From Thermoclostridium stercorarium subsp. stercorarium DSM 8532 (GTDB taxonomy: Bacteria; Bacillota; Clostridia; DSM-8532), in NCBI RefSeq assembly GCF_000331995.1, contig NC_020134.1, positions 2,888,627 through 2,952,626 of the forward strand: a stretch of 64,000 nt of DNA. Reading direction: 5' to 3'. Each line of letters opens with the position of its first letter. The stretch's first letter is position 1. This document shows, piece by piece, positions 9,012-16,752 of this stretch. Below the pieces are notes generated by a model. The model was not told the origin of the DNA. It saw nothing but the letters and a program-made list of their open reading frames with translations, and searched no databases. Position numbers and translations under genes: made by a program.

Positions 9012-9102
9012 TGGCGGAGAGACTGGGATTCGAACCCAGGGTGGGCGCAAGCCCACGCCGGTTTTCAAGACCGGTGCCTTAAACCAGCTCGACCATCTCT
9101 CC
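9012..9102 (-). tRNA. tRNA-Ser (UGA anticodon)
   Basis: The acceptor stem GGAGAGA pairs with TCTCTCC, followed by G and an encoded CCA. The anticodon loop is CTTGAAA (anticodon TGA). The T-arm is CTGGGTTCGAATCCCAG and the variable arm is long, as in serine tRNAs. It is co-transcribed with the next tRNA, 13 bp away. Confidence 0.95.
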
Positions 9103-9117
9103 ACGTATCGCTATGTA

Positions 9118-9147
9118 AGTATAACATGTCAAACGAACTATTGTCAA
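9118..9147 (-). promoter_or_regulatory. Promoter of the tRNA-Ser pair
   Basis: TTGACA (9142-9147) and TATACT (9118-9123), 18 bp apart on the minus strand, sit about 15 bases ahead of the first tRNA. Confidence 0.65.
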
Positions 9148-9263
9148 GACCCTGTGTATTCGGTAAATTGCGGTATCACCACTTCCCATTTTAAGGGGTT
9201 AAAGGGCTTTGCGGCAAATTCCATTTAATGCGGGAGGTATTTAAAACAGCAACATGAATAAAA

Positions 9264-9287
9264 CAAAAAAGAGCAATTTCTGCTCTT
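9264..9287 (-). terminator. Intrinsic terminator of the SASP gene
   Basis: AAGAGCA pairs with TGCTCTT (9269-9275 with 9281-9287), followed on the minus strand by TTTTTTGTTT. Confidence 0.75.
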
Positions 9288-9340
9288 ATATTGAGTACGC
9301 CGGGGAGTTACCGATCCCTGTCGTGGCGTTATTCCTTCAG

Positions 9341-9523
9341 CTATGCCTGACGGTTCGGGGCGGAATTCCTGTTAGCCATTTCTATGGCTTTCTTGACCAT
9401 ATTACCGCAGTCTCTTGATGTCACGGCTCCCCAACCGTCATTTTTGACTATATCATACACACCAAGTTCTTTCGCTATCTCTTCCTTAAGTTGCTCTGAC
9501 ATAACGCCGTTTCGTCTGGCCAT
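9341..9523 (-). CDS. Alpha/beta-type small acid-soluble spore protein
   Basis: A 60-residue DNA-binding spore protein that coats and protects DNA in dormant spores. The second half, [20 protein letters not shown], is the conserved DNA-binding signature of the family. The [14 protein letters not shown] segment holds the usual germination-protease region. GAGGAGGG precedes the ATG. It is monocistronic with its own terminator, so forespore-specific (sigma-G) expression is expected, although I could not pick out a convincing promoter. Its presence shows the organism belongs to a spore-forming lineage. Confidence 0.93.
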   Translation of the reverse strand: MARRNGVMSEQLKEEIAKELGVYDIVKNDGWGAVTSRDCGNMVKKAIEMANRNSAPNRQA

Positions 9524-9625
9524 GGGTATCCCTCCTCAATTCAGCAAAAGCCCGTTCAAGCCTTGCTGCGGAACCCCCGGCGTACATTATTATTTTATCC
9601 CGTCTTAATAAATATATAATCTGTA

Positions 9626-10075
9626 TTATTTGGAGGGATTGGTTCCTAATGGTTTGGACGGTTTACTGATTTCGGCCAGTGCCTCGGAAGCTTCCACAGT
9701 TAATTCGGGTTTGCCGGTGGTCGCAATATCCCCAAGGGATAACATGCCAATCAGCTGTTGGTTTTCCACAACCGGTACCCTTCTTACCTGTTTTGAGGCC
9801 ATAATTTTCGTAACCGACTGCACATCATCGTCGGGAGAAACCGTTGCCACCTGCGATGTCATTATTTCGCGCACAGGGGTTGAAAACGGATCCTTTCCTG
9901 ACGCAATATTTCTTACGACAAGATCTCGGTCGGTTACAATGCCCTTAAGACCGCTCTGGTCAACCACGGGTATTGCACCGACATTGTGTTTCTGCATTAA
10001 CTCCGCCACTTCTTTTATTGTAGTATCCGGACTGACCGTAACCACCGATTTTGTCATAACGTCGCGTACTTTCAT
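9626..10075 (-). CDS. CBS-pair domain protein
   Basis: A 149-residue protein made almost entirely of two CBS domains: MTKSVVTVSPDTTIKEVAEL, then VVDQSGLKGIVTDRDLVVR, and a second MTSQVATVSPDDDVQSV with ENQQLIGMLSLGDIA. CBS pairs bind adenine nucleotides and act as regulatory modules; stand-alone proteins like this have mostly unknown targets. GAGGAG lies before ATG at 10075. Its promoter region would be the DnaA-box-rich interval upstream, so its expression could respond to DnaA; that is inference only. Confidence 0.9.
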   Translation of the reverse strand: MKVRDVMTKSVVTVSPDTTIKEVAELMQKHNVGAIPVVDQSGLKGIVTDRDLVVRNIASGKDPFSTPVREIMTSQVATVSPDDDVQSVTKIMASKQVRRVPVVENQQLIGMLSLGDIATTGKPELTVEASEALAEISKPSKPLGTNPSK

Positions 10076-10185
10076 TTCTCCTCAGCTCCTTATTTGTTTT
10101 TCCTATTTTTAACCTTCCACGTTTCACAGCCCGTTATTCCATTTGTGCTTAAATTTATTTTCTGCTGAAAGCATGCAGCCAGTCC

Positions 10186-10502
10186 TGTGGATATTTTGCA
10201 AAAAACAATCGGGACAATTCACAGTTTTACGACAGATATTCACATATATCCACAATGAATCAACACAACCTTTTGATAATTCTGTGGATAAATTAATGTT
10301 TTTATAATGTTCATCATATTTTTTAACAGGTTTTAAGCCTTATACACGCAAAAATTACACAGCATATCCACAGGGTTGTGGATAACTTTTTGCATGAAAC
10401 AAACCCTTGAAACGCTTTTGTTTCAAGGGTTTCAGCGCATTAACCTTTTTCATGTTGTAAATTTATCCACTTTTCTGTGGATATTTTTACGTTTTGTCCA
10501 CA
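10186..10502. other. Cluster of eight DnaA boxes
   Basis: Within 317 bp there are two perfect TTATCCACA boxes (10283-10291 and 10377-10385, both minus) and six with one mismatch: 10186-10194 (-), 10246-10254 (+), 10364-10372 (+), 10463-10471 (+), 10476-10484 (-), 10494-10502 (+). A rough expectation for sites with at most one mismatch in this length is below 0.1. AT-rich runs at 10292-10325 lie between boxes. The interval is otherwise non-coding between nadC and the CBS gene. It resembles an origin sub-region or a DnaA-titrating cluster like datA or the Bacillus DBC sites. Confidence 0.8.
10401..10432. repeat. Perfect 13-bp inverted repeat inside the DnaA-box cluster
   Basis: AAACCCTTGAAAC (10401-10413) is matched by its reverse complement at 10420-10432 with a six-base loop. 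No U-tract follows on either strand, so it is not a typical terminator. Confidence 0.7.
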
Positions 10503-10562
10503 GGATGTCAGTATGACCTCACTTCATGTCCTGTATTGACAAATCCCAACATTTTCCGCGAG

Positions 10563-11393
10563 TCACTCAAATTTCATGCTGATATCCATTGCCTTCACCG
10601 AATGGGTTATTGCACCCACTGAAATTATATCAACACCGGTGGCAGCCACGCTTTCTATATTGTCGAGCGTAACATTTCCCGATGCCTCTGTCACTGCTTT
10701 TCCGGCTATCAGTTCCACAGCCTGCTTCATAATCTCCGGAGGCATATTGTCAAGCATGATAATATCGGCACCGATGTCCAAGGCTTCTTTTACCTGCTCC
10801 AGAGTCTCGGTTTCAACTTCTATTTTGACGGTGTGTGGAATTTGCTTTCTCACCGCCTCAACAGCCTGTCTGATCCCTCCTGCCGCCTTAATGTGGTTAT
10901 CTTTTATCAACACGCCGTCGGAAAGCGAAAAACGGTGATTGGTTCCTCCTCCGACCCTAACGGCATATTTTTCAAGCAGCCTGAGCCCCGGTGTGGTCTT
11001 CCGTGTATCCACAACCTTCGCCTTATAACCCCTGAGTTTTTCCACATACTTGCGTGTTTCGGTAGCAATGCCGCTAAGCCTCTGCAAAATGTTCAAAGCC
11101 GTCCTCTCGGCTTTTAAAAGTGCCCTGCTGTTTCCTTCCACCACCAAAATCCTGTCCCCTTTCCTGACAAAATCGCCGTCTTTGACAAGGGGCTCCAAAT
11201 TCACATCGGGATCAAGCATTCTGAAAGCTTCGATACATATTTCAAGACCGGCTATTACGCCGTCCTGCTTGGCAATAAGGAAGGCTTTCGAAATACTGTC
11301 ACAGGGAACGGTATTGTCGGTTGTTATGTCCCCCATCGGCATATCTTCGCGAAAAGCTCTTTCAAGTATGTCCCTTATTACCCATTTCTCCAT
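10563..11393 (-). CDS. nadC: Nicotinate-nucleotide pyrophosphorylase (quinolinate phosphoribosyltransferase)
   Basis: A 276-residue enzyme that converts quinolinate and PRPP to nicotinate mononucleotide, the last step of de novo NAD ring synthesis. Family motifs are in order: MPMGDITTDNTVP near residue 18, RTALNILQRLSGIAT, VVDTRKTTPGLRLLEKYAVR, GGGTNHRFSLSDGVLIKDNH, and the C-terminal EASGNVTLDNI and ISVGAITHSVKAMDIS. Length is normal. It follows nadB in the same direction with a 75-bp gap. GGAAGGGAG precedes the ATG. Confidence 0.97.
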   Translation of the reverse strand: MEKWVIRDILERAFREDMPMGDITTDNTVPCDSISKAFLIAKQDGVIAGLEICIEAFRMLDPDVNLEPLVKDGDFVRKGDRILVVEGNSRALLKAERTALNILQRLSGIATETRKYVEKLRGYKAKVVDTRKTTPGLRLLEKYAVRVGGGTNHRFSLSDGVLIKDNHIKAAGGIRQAVEAVRKQIPHTVKIEVETETLEQVKEALDIGADIIMLDNMPPEIMKQAVELIAGKAVTEASGNVTLDNIESVAATGVDIISVGAITHSVKAMDISMKFE

Positions 11394-11468
11394 ATCCCGC
11401 TCTCCTTCCGCATATTACGTTTAATGCCGGTTGCAAATACGGCACCCGATTCTGCAAATTCACGCTGT

Positions 11469-13067
11469 CTACAGTACCGTATTTTTTCTGAAATTTACAT
11501 CATCGGTCTGAGGATAGTCAGACCTGTAATGGGCGCCGCGACTTTCCCTGCGCATCAAAGCCGCTCTTATCACCAGTTCCGACAATGTGAGCATGTTAAC
11601 TAATTCCCAGTGTTCAACCGTTGTATAAGCTTTCCCTTCGATTTCAGCCTTCATTTCCAGAACCTGGTTCAAAGCTTCCTGCAAATTTTCACCGTTTCGG
11701 ATTATCCCAACCTTTTCGGTCATAAGGGTGCGAAGCCTTGACTTCAACGCACCGGCGTTTTTAACAGGCTCGTTTGATTTTCTTATATGGCATAAATTGT
11801 CCGGAATCCTCGCTTCCTTCAATGTCCGGTTCAATATCTGGCCTGTCAGTTCAGTGGCGATCCTTCTTCCGAAAACAAGACCTTCCAGGAGTGAATTGCT
11901 TGCCAGGCGGTTGGCACCGTGAATTCCGTTGCATGCCGCTTCACCGCAGGCATAAAAACCTTCTATGCCGGTTCTTCCCCATTCATCGGTTTTTATGCCG
12001 CCCATGGAGTAATGGGCCGCCGGCGCAACGGGTATCCTGTCCTTTGTTATATCAATACCGTACCGCAGGCAGGTTTTATAAATAGTAGGGAAACGATTTT
12101 TCACATATTCCGGATCCTTATGGGAAATATCCAGATACACATAAGTCGAACCCGTTTTCTGCAGCTCCTGAAAAATTGCCCTGGATACAACGTCCCTCGG
12201 AGCCAGCTCGGCCATCGGGTGATAAGCAGGCATGAAACGCTCGCCCCGAATATTTAAAAGTATCGCCCCTTCTCCTCTTACCGCTTCGGTAATAAGAAAG
12301 GACCTGTCTTCGGGATGATAAAGCACGGTAGGATGGAACTGGACAAATTCGGGATTCATAACCCTGCAGCCTGCGCGATATGCCAAAGCCACTCCGTCGC
12401 CGGTCGTTACCTGCGGGTTTGTTGTGTAATTATAAAGCTGACCGTAACCGCCTGCTGCGCATACAACCGCACCGGCCAGAAACAATTTGAAACTTTTGCT
12501 GTCCTCTTCATAGGCGATAAGCCCGATACACTTCTTTGCCTCCGTAACAATGTCTATTGCGAAGGTTCTTTCGAATATTCTTACATTATCATGTTTCAGC
12601 AGGATTTTAATCAAAGTATCACATACTTCCTTGCCGGTGGAATCTCCGGTATGGACAATCCGGTTTTTGCTGTGTGCTCCTTCCCTGGATAATAACAGCT
12701 GCTGATCTTCTCCCCTGTCAAAGTTAACGCCGTAACGGCACAGTATTTCTATATTTTCGGCAGCTTCATTTACAAGAATCCGAACCGTTTCTTCGTCGCA
12801 CAGTCCTGCCCCCGCATAGACCGTATCCCTAAAATGGCATTCAGGGGAATCATCCCTGCCCAGTGGAACTGCAATGCCACCCTGTGCAAGTACCGAATTG
12901 CTTATCTCAACCGTTTCTTTTGTTACAACTGCCACCTTAATACTGCTATCCATCTGAAGCGCGGTATAAACCCCCGCAATACCGCTTCCGATTACGACTA
13001 CATCATACTGCTCTTTCGGTATGTCATTAATATCAAAGTTTACCAAATACCTGTCCACAAAGGTCAT
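11469..13067 (-). CDS. nadB: L-aspartate oxidase
   Basis: A 532-residue FAD enzyme that oxidises L-aspartate to iminoaspartate for NAD synthesis. The Rossmann FAD site is VVIGSGIAGVYTALQM near residue 25. Other conserved parts are NSVLAQGGIAVPLG, FVQFHPTVLYHPEDRSFLIT, EAVRGEGAIL, MAELAPRDVVSRAIF, HYSMGGIKTDEWGRT and GANRLASNSLLEGLVFGRR. It forms an operon with nadC. The usual third gene, nadA (quinolinate synthase), is not in this window, so it must be elsewhere or quinolinate synthesis is incomplete. Upstream, 13068-13316 shows nothing I can call. Confidence 0.96.
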   Translation of the reverse strand: MTFVDRYLVNFDINDIPKEQYDVVVIGSGIAGVYTALQMDSSIKVAVVTKETVEISNSVLAQGGIAVPLGRDDSPECHFRDTVYAGAGLCDEETVRILVNEAAENIEILCRYGVNFDRGEDQQLLLSREGAHSKNRIVHTGDSTGKEVCDTLIKILLKHDNVRIFERTFAIDIVTEAKKCIGLIAYEEDSKSFKLFLAGAVVCAAGGYGQLYNYTTNPQVTTGDGVALAYRAGCRVMNPEFVQFHPTVLYHPEDRSFLITEAVRGEGAILLNIRGERFMPAYHPMAELAPRDVVSRAIFQELQKTGSTYVYLDISHKDPEYVKNRFPTIYKTCLRYGIDITKDRIPVAPAAHYSMGGIKTDEWGRTGIEGFYACGEAACNGIHGANRLASNSLLEGLVFGRRIATELTGQILNRTLKEARIPDNLCHIRKSNEPVKNAGALKSRLRTLMTEKVGIIRNGENLQEALNQVLEMKAEIEGKAYTTVEHWELVNMLTLSELVIRAALMRRESRGAHYRSDYPQTDDVNFRKNTVL

Positions 13068-13316
13068 TCCTCTTCCGGTTTTTTAAAAAACAACCCCACG
13101 TGCTGTTAGGTTATCAGTTCTTTATTGTAATACTGCGCATCTTTTTTGTAAAGCTCAGTTGAAAAGGATAACGCAGTTTCTGAAAAAAGTCGGCAAGTAT
13201 CTTAAACTTCAGCGCAGAAATCAGATGATTCAGATGTTTCGGGCTATGCCGAACAAAACTCTGCAGCCTTCCCCATACGTAAAATCATGGGTATTTCGCC
13301 AGTAAGCGCCATATGG

Positions 13317-13568
13317 TCAAGAATATTCCTTTGATAAAGCCGTTTTAACATTCACTCCCGAAAGGTTCCCCAGTTTCCCCGTAAGAGCTCCGATCTGATC
13401 GGTCGTTCCCTCCACTATTAGAGCTAAAACCCTTACATTTTTTTCCTTGTACGGAACTCCCAGCCGGCCCAGTATCAAATCGGCGTGGTCATGCAATATT
13501 GCATTCAGTTTTAAAGTGGAGTTCATGTTTTCCACAACAATACCGACAACTCCTATTCTCTTTTTCAT
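13317..13568 (-). CDS. TM1266-like iron-only hydrogenase system regulator
   Basis: An 83-residue ACT-like protein. The pattern RIGVVGIVVENMNSTLKLNA, then ILGRLGVPYKEKNVRV, then VEGTTDQIGALTGKLGNLSG, VNVKTALSK closely follows the small TM1266 family often encoded with the [FeFe]-hydrogenase maturases hydE, hydF and hydG. The family's biochemical role is unproven; a nickel-regulator-like small-ligand-binding fold is assumed. GGAGG lies before the ATG. None of the hyd genes is adjacent here, so its link to hydrogenase rests on family alone. Confidence 0.82.
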   Translation of the reverse strand: MKKRIGVVGIVVENMNSTLKLNAILHDHADLILGRLGVPYKEKNVRVLALIVEGTTDQIGALTGKLGNLSGVNVKTALSKEYS

Positions 13569-13715
13569 ACAGAACCTCCAGCATGCTGTTACATTAAATG
13601 ATACGGTATGTATCGGATTTATAAAAGCGTGATTTCAGGCTACAGACAGGCTTGTCACTTAATCTTTTTAATTTACATAAAATATAGCAAAAGAATAAAG
13701 ATAGGAGTGATGATA

Positions 13716-13841
13716 ATGCCAAACGGATACATTTATCCATACGTGCCATACTACCGTTTCCGCCCCAGACGTTTTAGATTCAGACCCCGCTTTAGAGTAA
13801 TACCTTTTCCGTTTTTCTTTTTCTTCCGTGGATTCCGTTAA
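13716..13841 (+). CDS. 41-residue Arg/Phe/Tyr/Pro-rich small protein
   Basis: ATG at 13716 lies eight bases after ATAGGAG. The product begins MPNGYIYPYVPYYRF, continues RPRRFRFRPRFR and ends VIPFPFFFFFRGFR. It has no acidic residue and about ten arginines, and consists mainly of alternating aromatic and basic residues. A dedicated terminator follows within 30 bases. An in-frame ATG at 13710 is too close to the ribosome binding site. I do not recognise it. Composition recalls small spore-coat or nucleic-acid/membrane-binding peptides, but no function is assigned. Confidence 0.7.
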   Translation: MPNGYIYPYVPYYRFRPRRFRFRPRFRVIPFPFFFFFRGFR

Positions 13842-13870
13842 AGAAATCGGCGCCAAGAACGCATAAAATC

Positions 13871-13894
13871 AGGGAGCTCAACGCTCCCTTTTTT
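13871..13894 (+). terminator. Intrinsic terminator of the 41-residue gene
   Basis: AGGGAGC pairs with GCTCCCT (13871-13877 with 13883-13889), loop TCAAC, followed by six Ts. It may also serve the convergent phasin-like gene, with a weaker tail. Confidence 0.8.
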
Positions 13895-13903
13895 GTTCAT
13901 GTT

Positions 13904-14290
13904 TCATTCCCGTTGTTCGGTCGGTTCACTGCCTTCCCCGGTACTATCCCCATTTTCCGCGATATCTTCGCCGGCGCTTTTCTGTTCATTGAGCTTAGCC
14001 AGTTCTTCCCTTATAATCTGCCTGATTTCATCCCGCGTTACAGGACCGGTTTCTTCCTTGGCTTCCCTGTTAACCTGCATTTTAGAGATTTCTTCCTGAA
14101 TGTATTTTCTGATTGCCTCTTTTTGCTTCTCTCCCTTTTCAATCAGCTCATTGACAAGTTTTTTCGCGTCTTCCGATGCCACTTCTCCCTTTTTAACCAG
14201 TTCGTTGACCATTGCCTCTATCTTTTCCGCCGAGTAGGTTACCAGCCCCAGTCCGAAATGAAGCGTTTTTTCCAGATATTCCTTTAACAT
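13904..14290 (-). CDS. Phasin-like / PHA synthesis regulator family protein
   Basis: A 128-residue, strongly helical and charged protein with MLKEYLEKTLHFGLGLVTYS at the start, two copies of a VNELV/IEKGE-type segment (VNELVKKGEVASEDAKKLVN then ELIEKGEKQKEAIRKYI), and an acidic low-complexity tail. This is the phasin-like family (COG3937 type) annotated as polyhydroxyalkanoate synthesis regulators, common in Firmicutes without PHA. The ATG at 14290 fits AAAGG with 9-base spacing better than the upstream GTG (14299) or ATG (14296). Function here is uncertain; coiled-coil behaviour is likely. Confidence 0.75.
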   Translation of the reverse strand: MLKEYLEKTLHFGLGLVTYSAEKIEAMVNELVKKGEVASEDAKKLVNELIEKGEKQKEAIRKYIQEEISKMQVNREAKEETGPVTRDEIRQIIREELAKLNEQKSAGEDIAENGDSTGEGSEPTEQRE

Positions 14291-14321
14291 AACCATCACC
14301 CTTTCCTGTTTAATTTAACGG

Positions 14322-14420
14322 TTAAGACCCGCCGGTGTTAAAGACAAATTTCCCAACACTTGCATTTAATAATACGTTTACAGCCACCGAAAGTATGATT
14401 GAAATTATAAACTTATGCAT
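14322..14420 (-). CDS. Possible 32-residue membrane peptide
   Basis: Starts ATG at 14420 and reads MHKFIISIILSVAVNVLL then NASVGKFVFNTGGS. One hydrophobic helix is plausible. The ribosome binding site is weak (an ACAGAG-like stretch), so this may be chance. It lies between the LCP gene and the phasin-like gene in the same direction. Confidence 0.2.
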   Translation of the reverse strand: MHKFIISIILSVAVNVLLNASVGKFVFNTGGS

Positions 14421-14456
14421 ATTTTCTCTGTATCAGTATTTTCCGGCTGAACCTGT

Positions 14457-15527
14457 TTATTCGCTTTTTATGATTTCAAAATAAAGTCCGTTGATTTTCT
14501 TTCCTTCACATTCAACAATATAGGATTCCTGCTCAAAATTCCCGGTCAGGGCCTTACCTAACAAACTGGCATAGGAACTTATCTTTTTGGTATTATTGAT
14601 GCTGGTCTTAATATTCTTTCCCAACAATCCAATCAAATCATCAACCTTTCCCAGATTCTTCAGGTTTACATGCTGCTTAAAAAACTCTTTCAAAAACTCA
14701 TTCTGATTCTCTTTTCTGAATTGATCGGAATAAGTTTTGAAAACACCGTTTTCATCATACCCCTGACGGAATCTGACAAATCCCTCGGCCTGTACACCGT
14801 TCAGGAGCTGTCTTCCCTTTTTAAGATCAATATGGAGACCCTGTACCGGATCATCATACTTCATTCTGACCGGCACATTCACTTCCACACCGCCAAACAT
14901 GTCTACAATTTCCCTGAAGCCCTTGGTATTAACATAAGCATAATCGTCAATAGTTATACCGAAAACTTCTTCAATCAGATCTGCCAGAAAGTCGAAATTA
15001 CTGTCGCCGAATCTGCCGGTTCCTTTTTTATACTCTATCCTTGCTCCAACCGTGTGGGCTGCGTTTATTTTCTGAAATCCCTTGGCGCTGTATAAGGCAG
15101 GAGACTTTTCCTTTAACCTGCTAAGGATCTCGTCACTGTAGTCAATATATATATCCCTGGGAAAGTTGAACAGCTGTATTTTCTTGTTTTTCACCGATAT
15201 AGAAGCCACGATTATGGTATCATAGTTACCGCTGTAAGCATCTTCCCCTACGAGCAGAACATTTTTGTCGCTGTCGGTAATAAGACGCTTATAGTACCTC
15301 TGATTTTTGGTTATATTATAATCGGGCCATTTTGCAGTGGCATTGCCCTTTTTATTATCATTCTTATGACCATTATTATCGTTGACAATATCATTTTCAT
15401 CATCTATGGTAACATCGGATATTGCCTGGGAATCATCCGAACCGATCAGGGCTGACAGCAAAAGACCTGTTAATACTCCCGCCACAAGCGCAACTATTGT
15501 ATACAAAACAACAAACTTTTTTTTCAT
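14457..15527 (-). CDS. LytR-CpsA-Psr (LCP) family cell-wall ligase
   Basis: A 356-residue membrane-anchored protein. The start at 15527 follows AGGAG by six bases and gives an N-terminal anchor helix (FVVLYTIVALVAGVLTGLLL). The LCP domain shows LLVGEDAYSGNYDTIIVASI, the Arg-rich site FNFPRDIYIDYSDEI, and FVRFRQGYDENG. LCP enzymes move glycopolymers such as teichoic acids from lipid carrier to peptidoglycan outside the cell. An Asp/Asn/Lys-rich linker follows the anchor. It appears monocistronic. Confidence 0.88.
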   Translation of the reverse strand: MKKKFVVLYTIVALVAGVLTGLLLSALIGSDDSQAISDVTIDDENDIVNDNNGHKNDNKKGNATAKWPDYNITKNQRYYKRLITDSDKNVLLVGEDAYSGNYDTIIVASISVKNKKIQLFNFPRDIYIDYSDEILSRLKEKSPALYSAKGFQKINAAHTVGARIEYKKGTGRFGDSNFDFLADLIEEVFGITIDDYAYVNTKGFREIVDMFGGVEVNVPVRMKYDDPVQGLHIDLKKGRQLLNGVQAEGFVRFRQGYDENGVFKTYSDQFRKENQNEFLKEFFKQHVNLKNLGKVDDLIGLLGKNIKTSINNTKKISSYASLLGKALTGNFEQESYIVECEGKKINGLYFEIIKSE

Positions 15528-15804
15528 ATACATCTCCTGTTTCCTTTGTGAATTTTTTAGCCTCAATTTGTCTTGCTATAATAATATAGCTCTTAAACCG
15601 ATTTTTGTGTAGATCCAAAAAATTCTAAAACATACTTCTCCGCTGATTGCTACTTCATATACATACCATACGTTTTTCGTTCAAAAAAGTCCGAATCCGC
15701 CCGGCAAATAATAAATAATCGTATACAATCGGGGCATAATACATTTATGTATCCAAAAAGTTAAAACTTTCAGGATAAATTTTAAAAATTGAAAGTGTGA
15801 TAAA

Positions 15805-16752
15805 ATGCGGATTGGAATTCCGAAAGGCTTATTATACTGCAAATACCATCCTTTTTTTGAAACCTTTTTTCACTGCCTTGGCGCGGAAATCGTAACTTCT
15901 GAAAACACAAACAAAAAAATTCTGGATTTGGGTGTTGGAACCTGTGTGGACGAAGCATGCCTGCCGGTCAAAATCTACCACGGGCACGTGGCATCAATAA
16001 AGGACATGTGTGATCTTTTGGTAATTCCGCGTATTATGCAGGTTTGCAAAAACGAATACATCTGTCCGAAGTTCTGCGGTCTTCCAGAAATGATTTTTCA
16101 CAGCATTTCCGGAATGCCCGAAGTCACTTACCTACCGTTATACATGCACGACAGAAAATCCCTCTACAAATGGTGCGCAGCATACGGATCCATAATCACC
16201 CGGAACAGGAGTAAAATCAGGCATGCATTCGAACATGCAGTGAACGCTCAGAGGAATTTTAAAACCGGAATTTCTGAGCTGAAAAAAATCAACGTCATGC
16301 TTGCAGGCCATCCCTATGTCATAAACGACGCTTTTTTGAACATGGATATTGTAAACAAGCTCAAAGCAAAGGGAATCGGAATTATCACCGAGGAATTTGC
16401 TCCGGCCTCGGTTTCTGAAGCACAGGTTATGAAGCTGATCAAAAAACCTTTCTGGACATTCCAGCGAAGTTTATTCGGAGCATCTGCGGCTTTTCATCAC
16501 CAACGGACAATACACGGGATTATATACCTGTCTTCCTTTGGCTGCGGCATCGATTCGATAGTGATAGATCTTATACGGTTTCACATAGGGGAATTTCCGA
16601 TGCTTGTTATTAAACTCGACGAGCATACGGGGGAAGCAGGGGTTGAAACAAGGCTTGAAGCTTTCATAGACATGCTGGAAAGGAGAGTAGATAATGAAAA
16701 TAACCTTCCCGCATATGGGCAATGTTTATATAGCGGTGAAAATTCTGTTTGA
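15805..16752 (+). CDS. DUF2229-type acyl-CoA dehydratase activase-related protein, first copy
   Basis: A 315-residue soluble protein. MRIGIPKGLLYCKYHPFFET is the typical start of the DUF2229 family, which occurs fused to or beside 2-hydroxyacyl-CoA dehydratase activators. Cysteines cluster in GTCVDEACLPVK and CKNEYICPKFCG and could bind an iron-sulfur centre. The end, HTGEAGVETRLEAFIDMLER, recurs in the next gene, showing the two are related. The ribosome binding site is weak (GAAAGTG). It is first of three overlapping genes, overlapping the second by 59 bp. Molecular role is not established. Confidence 0.82.
   Translation: MRIGIPKGLLYCKYHPFFETFFHCLGAEIVTSENTNKKILDLGVGTCVDEACLPVKIYHGHVASIKDMCDLLVIPRIMQVCKNEYICPKFCGLPEMIFHSISGMPEVTYLPLYMHDRKSLYKWCAAYGSIITRNRSKIRHAFEHAVNAQRNFKTGISELKKINVMLAGHPYVINDAFLNMDIVNKLKAKGIGIITEEFAPASVSEAQVMKLIKKPFWTFQRSLFGASAAFHHQRTIHGIIYLSSFGCGIDSIVIDLIRFHIGEFPMLVIKLDEHTGEAGVETRLEAFIDMLERRVDNENNLPAYGQCLYSGENSV

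Noticed and set aside
9630-10112. 160-codon plus-strand open frame opposite the CBS gene
   Set aside because: The minus strand encodes two clear CBS domains; the plus frame has no family signal.
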